From positions 186,001-250,000 of the forward strand of contig CAKSBF010000001.1 of assembly GCA_934438075.1 (NCBI GenBank): a stretch of 64,000 nt of DNA, in the 5' to 3' direction. The notes under the pieces are model-generated. The model did not search any database and was not told where the DNA came from. It saw only the letters and a program-made list of their open reading frames with translations. This document shows positions 28,199-37,792 of this stretch, one piece after another. The position numbers and the translations under genes are program-made. The DNA is from an uncultured Clostridia bacterium. GTDB taxonomy: Bacteria; Bacillota; Clostridia; UBA1381; UBA9506. How positions within the stretch are numbered: position 1 is the first letter of the stretch; each line of letters begins with the position of its first letter.

Positions 28199-28720
28199 TC
28201 AATGCAATGCCAAAATATTTAGATGCAGCTGGTCATAGCCGTCTTTCATCGCCTCTGCGGCAGCGGCGTCCAGTCTCAGCAACACACTCCTGCCCGGCAT
28301 GGTAGAACTATCTACATAAAGATGCAAATATTGATTCAGCTCGCCTTGCAAAGTCAGTGCACGTCCTTTCGTTTCATCCGTACCAAAGCGCATGTTTTGC
28401 AGTGTAATCTGGTAATCTAATGCCAACTGTTCCAATTTCAAAATATCCTTCGGGTATAAAACATTATACATTTGTATTTTATCATTTAACGTCTCGGCAA
28501 TTTTTGAGGTATATGCCACATCATCATTGGAAAGTGACTCGCCCTGTTCCCTCCGCTGTAAAAAAGTCTCTGTAACTTGCTGCAACAAATACGCATCCGA
28601 AAGAATGCGCGACGTTAAATCATTCGTCACGCTCCAGCTTTTCCGATACCAATAAAGCCCTGTACAAACGGATACCGCAAGCAAACAGGCCAACACAGCC
28701 GTCAATATTTTGCTCTTCAT
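28199..28720 (-). CDS. Small membrane-anchored protein of unknown function
   Basis: 173 residues. One N-terminal hydrophobic segment (about 4-26, ILTAVLACLLAVSVCTGLYW) would act as a signal anchor; the remaining 145 residues are hydrophilic, probably helical, and extracytoplasmic. I recognise no family. It is the first gene of a unit continuing into the GT4-CsaB fusion (37 nt gap), ruvX and the amidase, so an envelope role is likely but unproven. Confidence 0.75.
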   Translation of the reverse strand: MKSKILTAVLACLLAVSVCTGLYWYRKSWSVTNDLTSRILSDAYLLQQVTETFLQRREQGESLSNDDVAYTSKIAETLNDKIQMYNVLYPKDILKLEQLALDYQITLQNMRFGTDETKGRALTLQGELNQYLHLYVDSSTMPGRSVLLRLDAAAAEAMKDGYDQLHLNILALH

Positions 28721-28757
28721 GCAATCCCTCCATGCAGCAGAATGAAACCTATTTTAT

Positions 28758-28786
28758 ATTTTAACTTATTTTTTGTTTTTTTTCAA
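28758..28786 (-). promoter_or_regulatory. Promoter of the unit starting at 28720
   Basis: Minus strand TTGAAA (28786-28781), 17-nt spacer, TAAAAT (28763-28758), about 30 nt before the GGAGGG ribosome site. Confidence 0.65.
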
Positions 28787-28822
28787 CAATTTTCACGAGA
28801 TTGTAACAAAAAAGATACACAT

Positions 28823-28863
28823 AAAAAAGGGCTGTGTCAAAATAAAATATTTTGACACAGCCC
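28823..28863 (-). terminator. Perfect 16-bp terminator hairpin of the lyase/SLH cluster
   Basis: Inverted repeat of 16 bp (28829-28844 and 28848-28863, GGGCTGTGTCAAAATA and complement) with a 3-nt loop. On the minus strand it is followed by TTTTTT (28828-28823). It ends the transcript from 40864 to 28894. Confidence 0.92.
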
Positions 28864-28893
28864 AATAGTCATCATCGCTGATAAGGTGCAGAC

Positions 28894-31800
28894 TTATTCA
28901 TGGTTTTCAGTCTGCATTTTGTCTGAAACAACAATACATCCCATTTCCTGTGCACCTATGTCAAGGTAAATCTCAGCATATCCATCTTTTATCTCTGTCT
29001 TAAGCGGTCTTTCATTCCATGCATCAAAATAGATATGATTTTCCGAGTGAGGTACCCTCAGCGCCTTCCCTCTATAGGTGGTATATGCCCGATTGTAGAT
29101 CGTATAAACAGTTCTTCCTTCTCCCGGGAAACGGTTTGCACAAACAGCAGGCGACAGTGTATCAATCATTCCTTCCGCGTAGTCCGAAGAGAAACAGTCC
29201 GCATATTTTTTCTTTATACGATACGCTTTCATATTAAAATCATTACCGGCTGATTCCTCACAATCCCAAAGAGAATCGTAAACCGCCTCACCGTTAAAGA
29301 AAATAAATTTCTGCGGATGCCAGCTTAAATGCCGCATAGCTGTAGGCAAAACAAGCTGAACGATCTTCGGAAATGCAAATCGGTACATATTGGTAAACAC
29401 ACGGCTCAGGCGGTCGTCGCCATCTCCCCCCCGCCAGCTTGACTCAACCATATCTACCACATTATCCGTGACGTAATAAGAAATATTGCAATCTATATAC
29501 CGCGCATAGATATCCACAGCAGCATATTCACCGTACAAAACAACCTCTTCCGGCATTTTATTTTTTAACTCCGTAATGAAATCCCTGTCCGTCTGCAAAA
29601 GGTTGGACGGAACAGGATGCCCGTGATTGCTTGCATAGCAGCGATTTTCTATCCGCAAGCTAAACTCATCAATGTACATCAATGGTATTCCAAGCTCCTG
29701 ATATACTCTCGGATATATACTGACCGCATGCTCTCTCCATGTTTCTTCAGCATGACACATACGGTAGCTCTTTTCATTGATAATAATGTCGTCTCCTATA
29801 TCGTTGACTACCTTGCAATTATCAAAGAAATGTGTCAGGTCCGGATAGCAGTCCGAAAGCAACGTTGGATGAAAATATAATGAAACCTTTACTCCCTTTT
29901 CATCCTGTACTTTATGCAGTGCTTGTTTCAGCTTTTCAATTCCTCCATACTCGTCATAGTCCTCACCGCCATAATTTCCCCATTTGATACTTATCTTGCC
30001 GTTTTCCATCCTGTGGATCCACGAAGACCACAAATGAAGGATATCCGGGTAGCATCCCGCAATTTTTTTCTGCTCTTCCAAAACAGCGTCAAAATACAGT
30101 TCTTTAGTTTCGGGATTATTCCAAAGCGGCAATCTCGTAATAGGTGTGTCTTCCACAACAAAATCACAGTATTCCGTGAGAAGCCAGAAACATTTTCTGT
30201 ACCAATCCTTATCTTGACACCGAAATGGTTCATACCACGAATCCAACCATTTTTTATAGATGTCAAAGGATTTCCGCCAATCCCCCTCATGAGCCGTAAG
30301 GACTGTCGGAGAACAGTCAAACGTTTCGCCGGCTTTTACTTCGCCGTACATTTCGGGATATTCGACATAAAATTCGATACCGTTTTCATTTTTCTCCAAC
30401 GCATATATTCTGGTTATAACATCTCTTTCCTGAGTTGTCAGACTCAAGCCGCCCTGCTGTTTCGGACTAAATACATCTAAAAACTGCATTGGAAAAGACG
30501 GCGCCGACTCTCCATAAATAAATACCGTCTCATTGCTGAGAATATTCTGATATTTCGGTACAAAATACCAGTTATCTTCCGTGTCTGCATGGTTGATTCC
30601 CGAAACGCATGGGAAAATAATGCCTGTTTTTACATTGTTATCTCCTGCATTTTTAACTCTCAACTGCCATTTAATGTCATTATCACCACCAAGTATTCCG
30701 TTGACATCAAAATACAATTCGTCTTTCTTCAATGCAAGATGAAATTCTTCCTCCGAGGCATCGGCAGTAACGAGTTCAAACTCACTGCAATAATCGTTTC
30801 CGCACCTTAAACGGAGCATGTCACTTTCAGATATCTTAAAATCCGGTATAAATTCATTTTTCATTTTCAGCAGTCTCAAGCCGCATGAAACATCTATTCT
30901 CATTGACAATGCGCCATTTGTGATACTGAGAATATGCCCCTCTAAAGATACACTCTTTTCACAACTTACCGCATGTGTAATTTTTTCTTGCTTTTCCGGA
31001 ATCAGCATCTGCGGCAAAAGTCTGTTCTCAGTATTATTTAGCGTGAGCGCTACCACAGACAAATCTGTATCCAAAAGACGATTATGAAAAATAACCTTTT
31101 CTATTTCCGAACCGTCCGTCGGTATCCCGTATACACTCACATCTCCGGAAATTCCATGTCGGCCCAACGACAAATTAAAGGGTAGGTTGGTATCGCGGTT
31201 GCCATTTTTGTAAACAACCTCCACCATAAATCCTGTAGTGTCATCAACCAAAAGCGGCATATAAACTTCGCCGGTAATCGTTCCCAAAACAGTTCCATCC
31301 TGCGCAAATCCCCACCTTTTATGGTGCTTGCCACTCATGGACAAGATAAAAAACAATTCCTTGGCTTCCTGATTCACAGAAATTTCTATCAAACTATCGC
31401 GGCTGATTGGCCTGCAAAGTTTTCTCGGCACCTGCACTCCAAAATTGTCAATAATATCATTGTTTTCTTTCGGAGCCGGCGAAGGCGCAATGATATTTTT
31501 ACCTTTCGTCGAAACCCGAAACGGAATTTCATACAAGGCAACTTCATCCTGCTCAAAAGATTTTCCGCCGTCAATAATGCTTTGGTTTTCATCATGGCAA
31601 AATGCAGCATTATAATATTCAGATAAATCAATTGCCGTAAAATCCTTTACGACATCGCTCTTCCCGCTTTCGCAGGACACAGGCAATTCCCCAAAGCAGC
31701 AAGAATACATTTCGTGAACCATAAAATGCGCCTGTTTTCTTCTGTCAATACAGTAGGTAATCTTTATTCCTTTGTAGGTTCCGCTTTTTACCTTTACAAT

Positions 31801-32115
31801 GACGCTGTGGAGCCTGTTGTCCATTGCCACGTCATCATAGCACACCAATGGTTCTTCTCCATTTTCCGTCAAGCCGTATACAAATGGCATGCGGCAGGCA
31901 TATTGCCTTCTTAAACCCTGACAGGAGTAAGATAGTACAAAATACTCCTCCATTACAAAGTCTTTTTCAAAAGTAAATGTATAACTTTTTTGCACACCGT
32001 AAAACTTCTGACCAAAAACTTTGCTGTTTGCGCAGAGTTTAACCGCAGCCCCATTTTTTTCCACCGCACAGCCGTCACCTGTTACAGCAACGGCCGCGTT
32101 TATTAAATTAACCAT
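28894..32115 (-). CDS. Large glycoside-hydrolase-like protein, family uncertain
   Basis: 1073 residues, no signal peptide or membrane segment. The N-terminal 600 residues look beta-rich. Residues from about 640 resemble a TIM-barrel hydrolase: DILHLWSSWIHRMENGKISI, KVSLYFHPTLLSDCYPD and PLMYIDEFSLRIENRC, where Asp/Glu in YIDEFS could be catalytic. A C-terminal beta domain contains VYTIYNRAYTTYRGKALRVP. The general look recalls large DUF6259-type glycosidase-like proteins, but I cannot assign a family or substrate. GGAGGAAG precedes the ATG. It is the last gene of the lyase-SLH cluster, so it probably acts on the same glycan. Confidence 0.7.
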   Translation of the reverse strand: MVNLINAAVAVTGDGCAVEKNGAAVKLCANSKVFGQKFYGVQKSYTFTFEKDFVMEEYFVLSYSCQGLRRQYACRMPFVYGLTENGEEPLVCYDDVAMDNRLHSVIVKVKSGTYKGIKITYCIDRRKQAHFMVHEMYSCCFGELPVSCESGKSDVVKDFTAIDLSEYYNAAFCHDENQSIIDGGKSFEQDEVALYEIPFRVSTKGKNIIAPSPAPKENNDIIDNFGVQVPRKLCRPISRDSLIEISVNQEAKELFFILSMSGKHHKRWGFAQDGTVLGTITGEVYMPLLVDDTTGFMVEVVYKNGNRDTNLPFNLSLGRHGISGDVSVYGIPTDGSEIEKVIFHNRLLDTDLSVVALTLNNTENRLLPQMLIPEKQEKITHAVSCEKSVSLEGHILSITNGALSMRIDVSCGLRLLKMKNEFIPDFKISESDMLRLRCGNDYCSEFELVTADASEEEFHLALKKDELYFDVNGILGGDNDIKWQLRVKNAGDNNVKTGIIFPCVSGINHADTEDNWYFVPKYQNILSNETVFIYGESAPSFPMQFLDVFSPKQQGGLSLTTQERDVITRIYALEKNENGIEFYVEYPEMYGEVKAGETFDCSPTVLTAHEGDWRKSFDIYKKWLDSWYEPFRCQDKDWYRKCFWLLTEYCDFVVEDTPITRLPLWNNPETKELYFDAVLEEQKKIAGCYPDILHLWSSWIHRMENGKISIKWGNYGGEDYDEYGGIEKLKQALHKVQDEKGVKVSLYFHPTLLSDCYPDLTHFFDNCKVVNDIGDDIIINEKSYRMCHAEETWREHAVSIYPRVYQELGIPLMYIDEFSLRIENRCYASNHGHPVPSNLLQTDRDFITELKNKMPEEVVLYGEYAAVDIYARYIDCNISYYVTDNVVDMVESSWRGGDGDDRLSRVFTNMYRFAFPKIVQLVLPTAMRHLSWHPQKFIFFNGEAVYDSLWDCEESAGNDFNMKAYRIKKKYADCFSSDYAEGMIDTLSPAVCANRFPGEGRTVYTIYNRAYTTYRGKALRVPHSENHIYFDAWNERPLKTEIKDGYAEIYLDIGAQEMGCIVVSDKMQTENHE

Positions 32116-32140
32116 GTCTTCCTCCTGAAATATCTCCTGT

Positions 32141-34795
32141 TTAATTCTTAATAATAATGACGGTTTCCATCAAAGTGCCTCTCGTAACAGCAAATAGATC
32201 GCTGCACTGCGCACCATTATCCCAATAAGCCACAATATCCTTGAGGCTGCCCAGGCTTATCCGATTACCCGCTTGTGCTTTCTTATCGTAAATATATACC
32301 GCTTTGTTCGATGCCAAATCGCGCAGCTCCGTATCCGTCAATTCATTAAAGGAAGCGCTTGCAGGATCGGTGTAAGTAAAGAGAATAAAATCATTCGTCT
32401 TTTTATACGCCTTTGCCCTTAAAACACGAGGCTTTCCATATACGTTGCTGTTACTTGGGTTGGATGCGCTGAATATTTTATCATCCTTCAGGCTGTACAT
32501 AACCTGGACAGAATCAAGATTTTCCTGCGTATCCGCCTGATACCGAATGACATATCCTTCTTGCACGGCATCCATTTTCTCACCGTTCAGCGAAACAATT
32601 TCCGTTGTATCTGTTATAGTAAAGGACTGCATTTTTCCCAATACATAACCGGAAATTTTCTGACCGGTTTCACCATCGCTGCCCACAATAGCATTTGTTG
32701 CCTTTGTCACCACCATATGCGAAGCATCTCCAGCAAGACGGTTTCCGCCGCTGCCGGAAACTATCAGCAATACCTCTGCTCCGATTTCATCCACATCGGT
32801 TTTATATCCGCTGTAATTTGTATACGACTGATCTTTAATCAGGCTTCCTCTTGTTCCGCTCCAAAAATTTTCCGGTGCGAATGTCGGGTCGGCAAAAATG
32901 ACAAAACAGTCTGATTTAATTCCCAGATTACCGAGTCTGGTATTATAGAAAATGTCGCTGCTGTTTCCGCCGCAGTAAATAAGAGCTCCGCCGCTTATCG
33001 TTCCGACTGTCGAAATTTTACCCTCCTCGTCCAATTCAAAGGAGATTAATTCCCCCTCAGAATTTTTCAAAGTGCTGTAAAGCTTATCCGACTCACTCAA
33101 CTTATACGAAACTTCATCAACTTTTACCCTATCCGCGCACTCATACTCTGTTAACTTACCCTTCGAGTTGCCTGCCACATAGAGTTTCAGGCTGACACCC
33201 TCTTTCACTCCTTTTGCCTTATCCAAAGCATAGAAGAAAGCAAATTTCGTCTGCTTTGCGGAAATATCGTCAAAAGCCGCCAGCTTACCCATAACATCTA
33301 AATATCCTATCAGCATGGTTTTTCCCATCTCAATATCCGGAAGATGGGACTTTACATTTTCCGCAATGCTGCAAACGGTGCCATCTACTGTTATTTCCGA
33401 CAGATTGCCATCCTTATCAGTTTCTCCTTCGCTTACAACTCCGACAACCTCATTGATAACACCCCTTATAACAATAATCTTGTCGTTTTCACTTCTCAAA
33501 CAGGAGTATACAATTTTGGTTTCCAGATTTTCAAGACCTATGCTTTCGCCTTCCTCGTTATAAATAAATACGCTCTTGCCTACATTCTGCGGAGAAAAGG
33601 ACAAATTGTTTGCACTGCTGTATTTATCATATATAATTCCGTCCTGCTTGTTAACGGTACTGATAAAAACATTACTGTAATCTTCTATCCGCAAGACATC
33701 AATATCTCCATCGCCATTATTATCAATGCAAATATAATATCCATCATTTTTTATTTTTTCTACAGAGCTTGCCGGCAGATTATTATATAAAATACTCATA
33801 GATTTCAGAAATGACACAGTCTCTTTACTGTCATTTTCATCCAGGTATTCTATCTTATCCGCACTAAGTTCTGTTACATCGTCCTTCGCTATTTTAGTTA
33901 CTTCATTTTTCTTGCTCAGACCAATGTACGACACCACCGGCGAGGATTCGTTTTCATCTGTATAATATGCCTCTACAGAATATCCCAAATATTCATCCGG
34001 ATTAATCCCCGGGCACTCATATACAACTCCGTCAATTCTGATATAACCGTCCTTTTCCGCATTTCCCGAAAGCACATTGGTTACGCGGGTACCCTCCAGA
34101 ACACCTTTCGCCTTTTTGACGTCAAAAACCTCAGTCATATAAGCTTCTCCGCGTTCAAACAGTAAATCTTCGCCATCTATCCCTACAAAGCTGTAAATAT
34201 CCGTTTCCAGCATGTTGTAAACAAGTCTTGCAAAAATGCGGTTTGTACATTCTCTATCCAAAGCCGCAGCCGGAATATTATCTAAAAGTCCCTCTCTTGC
34301 CGCTTGTGAGATATATCCTGTAACATATCCGCCTTTTGCTTCCGCAATTCTTTGATAACCCAAAGCTCGCATTAAAACAGTAACCGTTTCTGTAACAGTA
34401 CAAATCTTATCAGGATTAAACTCCGTCGCGCTGACTCCGTTTAAAATTCCGTTAAAAACACATCCTGCAATATCCGAATAATATTTGCTGTTTACGTCAA
34501 CGTCCTGAAACGGCAACCTTACATCTTCCGACACACCCTTTATGTTTATCACCGCTGTCATTTTTGACGCAAGCTCAGCCCTTGTAAATGTTTTTCCTTC
34601 CTCCGTATAATCTTTTTTATTGATGATACCAAGCGCGGAAAGCACCTCTGTTTCCTTTTCCGGATATTCTATATCAAATGCTGTATCAACGGATGTATCG
34701 TTCTCCGCGGCAACCGTATACACGGAAGAAAAAACAAGTACCGCCGCCAAAACAAATGTTAAAAGCCGAAGCCTTAAATTATATTGTTTCATCAT
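32141..34795 (-). CDS. Exported S-layer-homology (SLH) domain protein
   Basis: 884 residues. Signal peptide about 1-30 (LLTFVLAAVLVFSSVYTVAAE). SLH repeats occupy about residues 45-200: FTRAELASKMTAVINIKG, FQDVDVNSKYYSDIAGCVFNGILNG and TVTETVTVLMRALGY. The remaining roughly 680 residues are unrecognised, rich in Asp/Gly/Ser and beta-like, resembling stalk or surface-layer material; no catalytic motif is seen. SLH domains bind pyruvylated wall polymer, linking this protein to the CsaB fusion at 25927-28161. It overlaps the upstream SLH gene by 4 nt (ATGA), so the pair is translationally coupled. Confidence 0.85.
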   Translation of the reverse strand: MMKQYNLRLRLLTFVLAAVLVFSSVYTVAAENDTSVDTAFDIEYPEKETEVLSALGIINKKDYTEEGKTFTRAELASKMTAVINIKGVSEDVRLPFQDVDVNSKYYSDIAGCVFNGILNGVSATEFNPDKICTVTETVTVLMRALGYQRIAEAKGGYVTGYISQAAREGLLDNIPAAALDRECTNRIFARLVYNMLETDIYSFVGIDGEDLLFERGEAYMTEVFDVKKAKGVLEGTRVTNVLSGNAEKDGYIRIDGVVYECPGINPDEYLGYSVEAYYTDENESSPVVSYIGLSKKNEVTKIAKDDVTELSADKIEYLDENDSKETVSFLKSMSILYNNLPASSVEKIKNDGYYICIDNNGDGDIDVLRIEDYSNVFISTVNKQDGIIYDKYSSANNLSFSPQNVGKSVFIYNEEGESIGLENLETKIVYSCLRSENDKIIVIRGVINEVVGVVSEGETDKDGNLSEITVDGTVCSIAENVKSHLPDIEMGKTMLIGYLDVMGKLAAFDDISAKQTKFAFFYALDKAKGVKEGVSLKLYVAGNSKGKLTEYECADRVKVDEVSYKLSESDKLYSTLKNSEGELISFELDEEGKISTVGTISGGALIYCGGNSSDIFYNTRLGNLGIKSDCFVIFADPTFAPENFWSGTRGSLIKDQSYTNYSGYKTDVDEIGAEVLLIVSGSGGNRLAGDASHMVVTKATNAIVGSDGETGQKISGYVLGKMQSFTITDTTEIVSLNGEKMDAVQEGYVIRYQADTQENLDSVQVMYSLKDDKIFSASNPSNSNVYGKPRVLRAKAYKKTNDFILFTYTDPASASFNELTDTELRDLASNKAVYIYDKKAQAGNRISLGSLKDIVAYWDNGAQCSDLFAVTRGTLMETVIIIKN

Positions 34796-37755
34796 TTACC
34801 CTCCCTGTGTCCGATTGCATTGTACAGCATAACCGCCGCCTGCGCTCTTGTTGCATTGCTCTTAGGAGCGAAACGGCCATCGCCCATACCATTAATAATG
34901 CCCAAGCCTGCTAGATTCCGTACACTTGCCAAAGCATATTCGGATATTTCATTGATATCTGCAAAATCCGCCGTTCCTGCCGTCTCTTTATCTAAGCCCG
35001 TAAAAGCACGGCTCAAAATAACAGCCATATCCTCTCGTGTAATGTTCTCTCCCGTACCAAACACATCACCGTCTTTTCCCAATACGATTCCGTTCGCATA
35101 CGCACTTTTGACATATGGATAAAACCAATCATCACTTTTTACATCGCGGAAGTCAATATCCGTATCTTTATCCGAAATCTTTGCCGCCATGACAATCATT
35201 TTAATAAATTCTTCCCTAGTCACCATATCCTGCGGCGCAAACTCCCTGTCAGTTTTACCATTCAAAATTCCTTGATTTTTCAGATAATTAACTGCCTCAG
35301 ACGCCCACTCTGCACTTTTCATATCCTCAAATTGTGCGTCCTTCATATCGTTATCCTTAATCTCCGGTATCTCGGAAGGTGTCACTGTCGGTACAACCGC
35401 AATGGTACCGTTTGGTCCTCCTTTTCCTCCCGATCCTCCTGAACCTCCCGAACCGGTATTTTTGCCGTCCGACTTATTTGCTGCCTTTATTGCAGCGTTC
35501 ACCGCATCACACAGCTCCTTATAAGAAGAATAGGTATTGCCGACTATCTGTTTATCAACGGCGGAGTTTGTGTACTTCTTGCACATTGAGTCATATGTTT
35601 CATAATCAATCGCGTAGGAATCAGTTTTCAGGCTGTCGCGGTTATCACTTAAAACACCCTCCAAGAGTCTCCAATTAGACATAACCTCTACAGCAGTTAA
35701 AATCGTACGCTCCGAAAAAATGTCCTCATAAGCGCTCATGTGTTTAGCCTTTGCCTCAACTAAGGCAGACAGAACACTATTTTTCTGCTCCTTGTTTAAA
35801 ATATCCTGATATGCCTTATAAGAATTTAACCTTGTAAAAGGTAAAATTTTACTGTTCTCTTCCATAATTTCACGAAATTCATCGGCATTCTCAGCCTGGG
35901 ATAATTGATAGAAAACAAGCGCGGTTTTATATGTATTCTGAAGATTGGCATAGCTGCCGAGTTTTCCGTTCATTGCAATCTCACAAAGAATATATTCTGC
36001 CACGGCCTCTCTTTCTCCCGCAGATTCCACAGGGAAAATGGTTTCATATGTTTCAAGCAGCTCACTGACTTTTTCCGCATTTTGTGCTTTGTCAAACTCA
36101 TCAGCAATCTTTGCCAAATCGCTCTCCGGATAGTACATAAATGTTTTTTCGGCAGCATATACTCCTTTGGTATCATCTCTTAAAACGTAAGTCTGATACC
36201 TTCCCGCCGATCCGGTCATTGTGTAACTGTAGGTAAAACCACCGTCCTCTCTGATAGAAATCGGCGCACAATAATTAACCATATTTCCGAAATTTTCGGC
36301 GCTAACCGTTTCCGGCAGGCAATCCGGATTTAAAGCTAATATAATTGCTGAGGTCTTTTCCGAAATACCCGAAAACTCACCCTTTGCCTTAACCGTGCCG
36401 CTTGCAAGGTCAAAATCCACCGCAAACGTTTCTCCGGTGTCCGCACCAAATATCTCATCTTTATCCCACAAAAATACCTTTATTTCGCTGTTGTTCCAAC
36501 CATTGCCCGCAACGAAAGGAATCGTAACCTCTTTGTCCTGTCCCAAAGTTACAACCTGCGAAACACAAAATTTTTGTTCATTTGTCTTTTTGTCATAAAT
36601 ACCGCCAAGCAAAAGAAGTTCTTTGCCGCTGTTATCTTCATTGACCATGTAGGGAAAGCTTACATTAACCGCAGCATCGCCTGCTGTCAATTCGTCTATG
36701 CGCTCCCCTTCTCTTGTCAGATAAGTCTCTCCAACCTCATAATGTACCCCGGTCGCTTCCGAGCCTAAAATAATCAATTCGTTAAGCTGATACTGAACAT
36801 AATCCTTGTTTGCTCTGTCAAAAGTTATTCTGAGCTGATCCCCGTACACAGGAGAAAATATAAAATCATTGGTTACTACTTGCCCGTCCTTTGCGGCACT
36901 CTTTAAGCTCTTCCCTTCTACAATGCGTTTCCAAAGCACCGTATTTTCCGTTGACAATCCCACGTCAATATTGGTGGTATCACTGCAAGTTTTGGAAACC
37001 CAGCGTTCCAATACACCGATATACGATATCTTATATATCGCTCCCATGTCCACCGTAACAACCAGCTCCTTGTCCGTGTGTGCTACGCTGCTTGCATAAC
37101 GGGTGGTATAGTCTCCATCATTAATTTTTGACAACGAGAGCGCTGCATTTCCGGCAGGAATGTTTGCACTGATCTTACTCCCCAATGCCAGGTTATCTAA
37201 ATCCGTGTCCCCCGAATCAGTATTCAAAGTGCCGTATCCTTCTATCTCAACCAGCTGATACTGAACCGGTGTGCGATCTGACCGTGCAAGGGTCAGACGC
37301 ACAACATTACCGCACATCGCGTCAAATTCAAAGCTGTTTGCAATTTTAAACTCCTGTCCCGCAACTGTGCCTGCATCATTCAGACTTTCGCCTTCCACCG
37401 CCGTTGTCCACAAACTCGCCCACTTATTTTTTGTGCCGACTTCTATCTTCAGGTTATCACAGCAGGTAAATCCCTTATCCAACCGCTCTGTGACAACAAC
37501 TTTACTGACATCATACATACCGCCCAAATCTATAGTAATTTCCAACGGTACGGTTTGGTTTCCAGGGGTTGCAAATCTGGTGTTTCTATCTCCGTCAACC
37601 ATTTTATCAATACTTAAAACTGCATTGCTTGCATTGATTGAGCTGGTAACATTTTTATTTAAAAATATGTTTTCGCTCTCTGCCGAAACAGGTATTACAA
37701 CCGCACTGTACAACATCAGCATGGCGCACAAAACCATTCCTGTTATCTTTCTCAT
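34792..37755 (-). CDS. Exported discoidin-like/SLH protein
   Basis: 987 residues. Signal peptide about 1-25. Two F5/8-type-C (discoidin)-like carbohydrate-binding domains follow: residues about 30-175 (VDGDRNTRFATPGNQ..., DLGGMYDVSKVVVTERLD) and about 185-330 (NDGDYTTRYASS, DMGAIYKISYIGVLERW). A helical region spans about 560-790, then a Gly/Ser linker (SGGSGGSGGKGG). Three C-terminal SLH repeats occupy about 820-985 (MVTREEFIKMIVMAAK, NITREDMAVILSRAF, NATRAQAAVMLYNAIG). It could anchor to the wall by SLH and bind glycans through the discoidin domains. GGAGA precedes the ATG. It follows the lyase gene by 37 nt. Confidence 0.87.
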   Translation of the reverse strand: MRKITGMVLCAMLMLYSAVVIPVSAESENIFLNKNVTSSINASNAVLSIDKMVDGDRNTRFATPGNQTVPLEITIDLGGMYDVSKVVVTERLDKGFTCCDNLKIEVGTKNKWASLWTTAVEGESLNDAGTVAGQEFKIANSFEFDAMCGNVVRLTLARSDRTPVQYQLVEIEGYGTLNTDSGDTDLDNLALGSKISANIPAGNAALSLSKINDGDYTTRYASSVAHTDKELVVTVDMGAIYKISYIGVLERWVSKTCSDTTNIDVGLSTENTVLWKRIVEGKSLKSAAKDGQVVTNDFIFSPVYGDQLRITFDRANKDYVQYQLNELIILGSEATGVHYEVGETYLTREGERIDELTAGDAAVNVSFPYMVNEDNSGKELLLLGGIYDKKTNEQKFCVSQVVTLGQDKEVTIPFVAGNGWNNSEIKVFLWDKDEIFGADTGETFAVDFDLASGTVKAKGEFSGISEKTSAIILALNPDCLPETVSAENFGNMVNYCAPISIREDGGFTYSYTMTGSAGRYQTYVLRDDTKGVYAAEKTFMYYPESDLAKIADEFDKAQNAEKVSELLETYETIFPVESAGEREAVAEYILCEIAMNGKLGSYANLQNTYKTALVFYQLSQAENADEFREIMEENSKILPFTRLNSYKAYQDILNKEQKNSVLSALVEAKAKHMSAYEDIFSERTILTAVEVMSNWRLLEGVLSDNRDSLKTDSYAIDYETYDSMCKKYTNSAVDKQIVGNTYSSYKELCDAVNAAIKAANKSDGKNTGSGGSGGSGGKGGPNGTIAVVPTVTPSEIPEIKDNDMKDAQFEDMKSAEWASEAVNYLKNQGILNGKTDREFAPQDMVTREEFIKMIVMAAKISDKDTDIDFRDVKSDDWFYPYVKSAYANGIVLGKDGDVFGTGENITREDMAVILSRAFTGLDKETAGTADFADINEISEYALASVRNLAGLGIINGMGDGRFAPKSNATRAQAAVMLYNAIGHREGK

Positions 37756-37792
37756 TTTTTATTATCTCCTTTCTCTATCACCCGAAAGACAC

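Noticed and set aside
28829..28863. Perfect inverted repeat as a MITE or insertion-sequence end
   Set aside because: Although GGGCTGTGTCAAAA resembles some element termini, there is a 3-nt loop, a following T-run and a position right after a stop codon, so it is a terminator.
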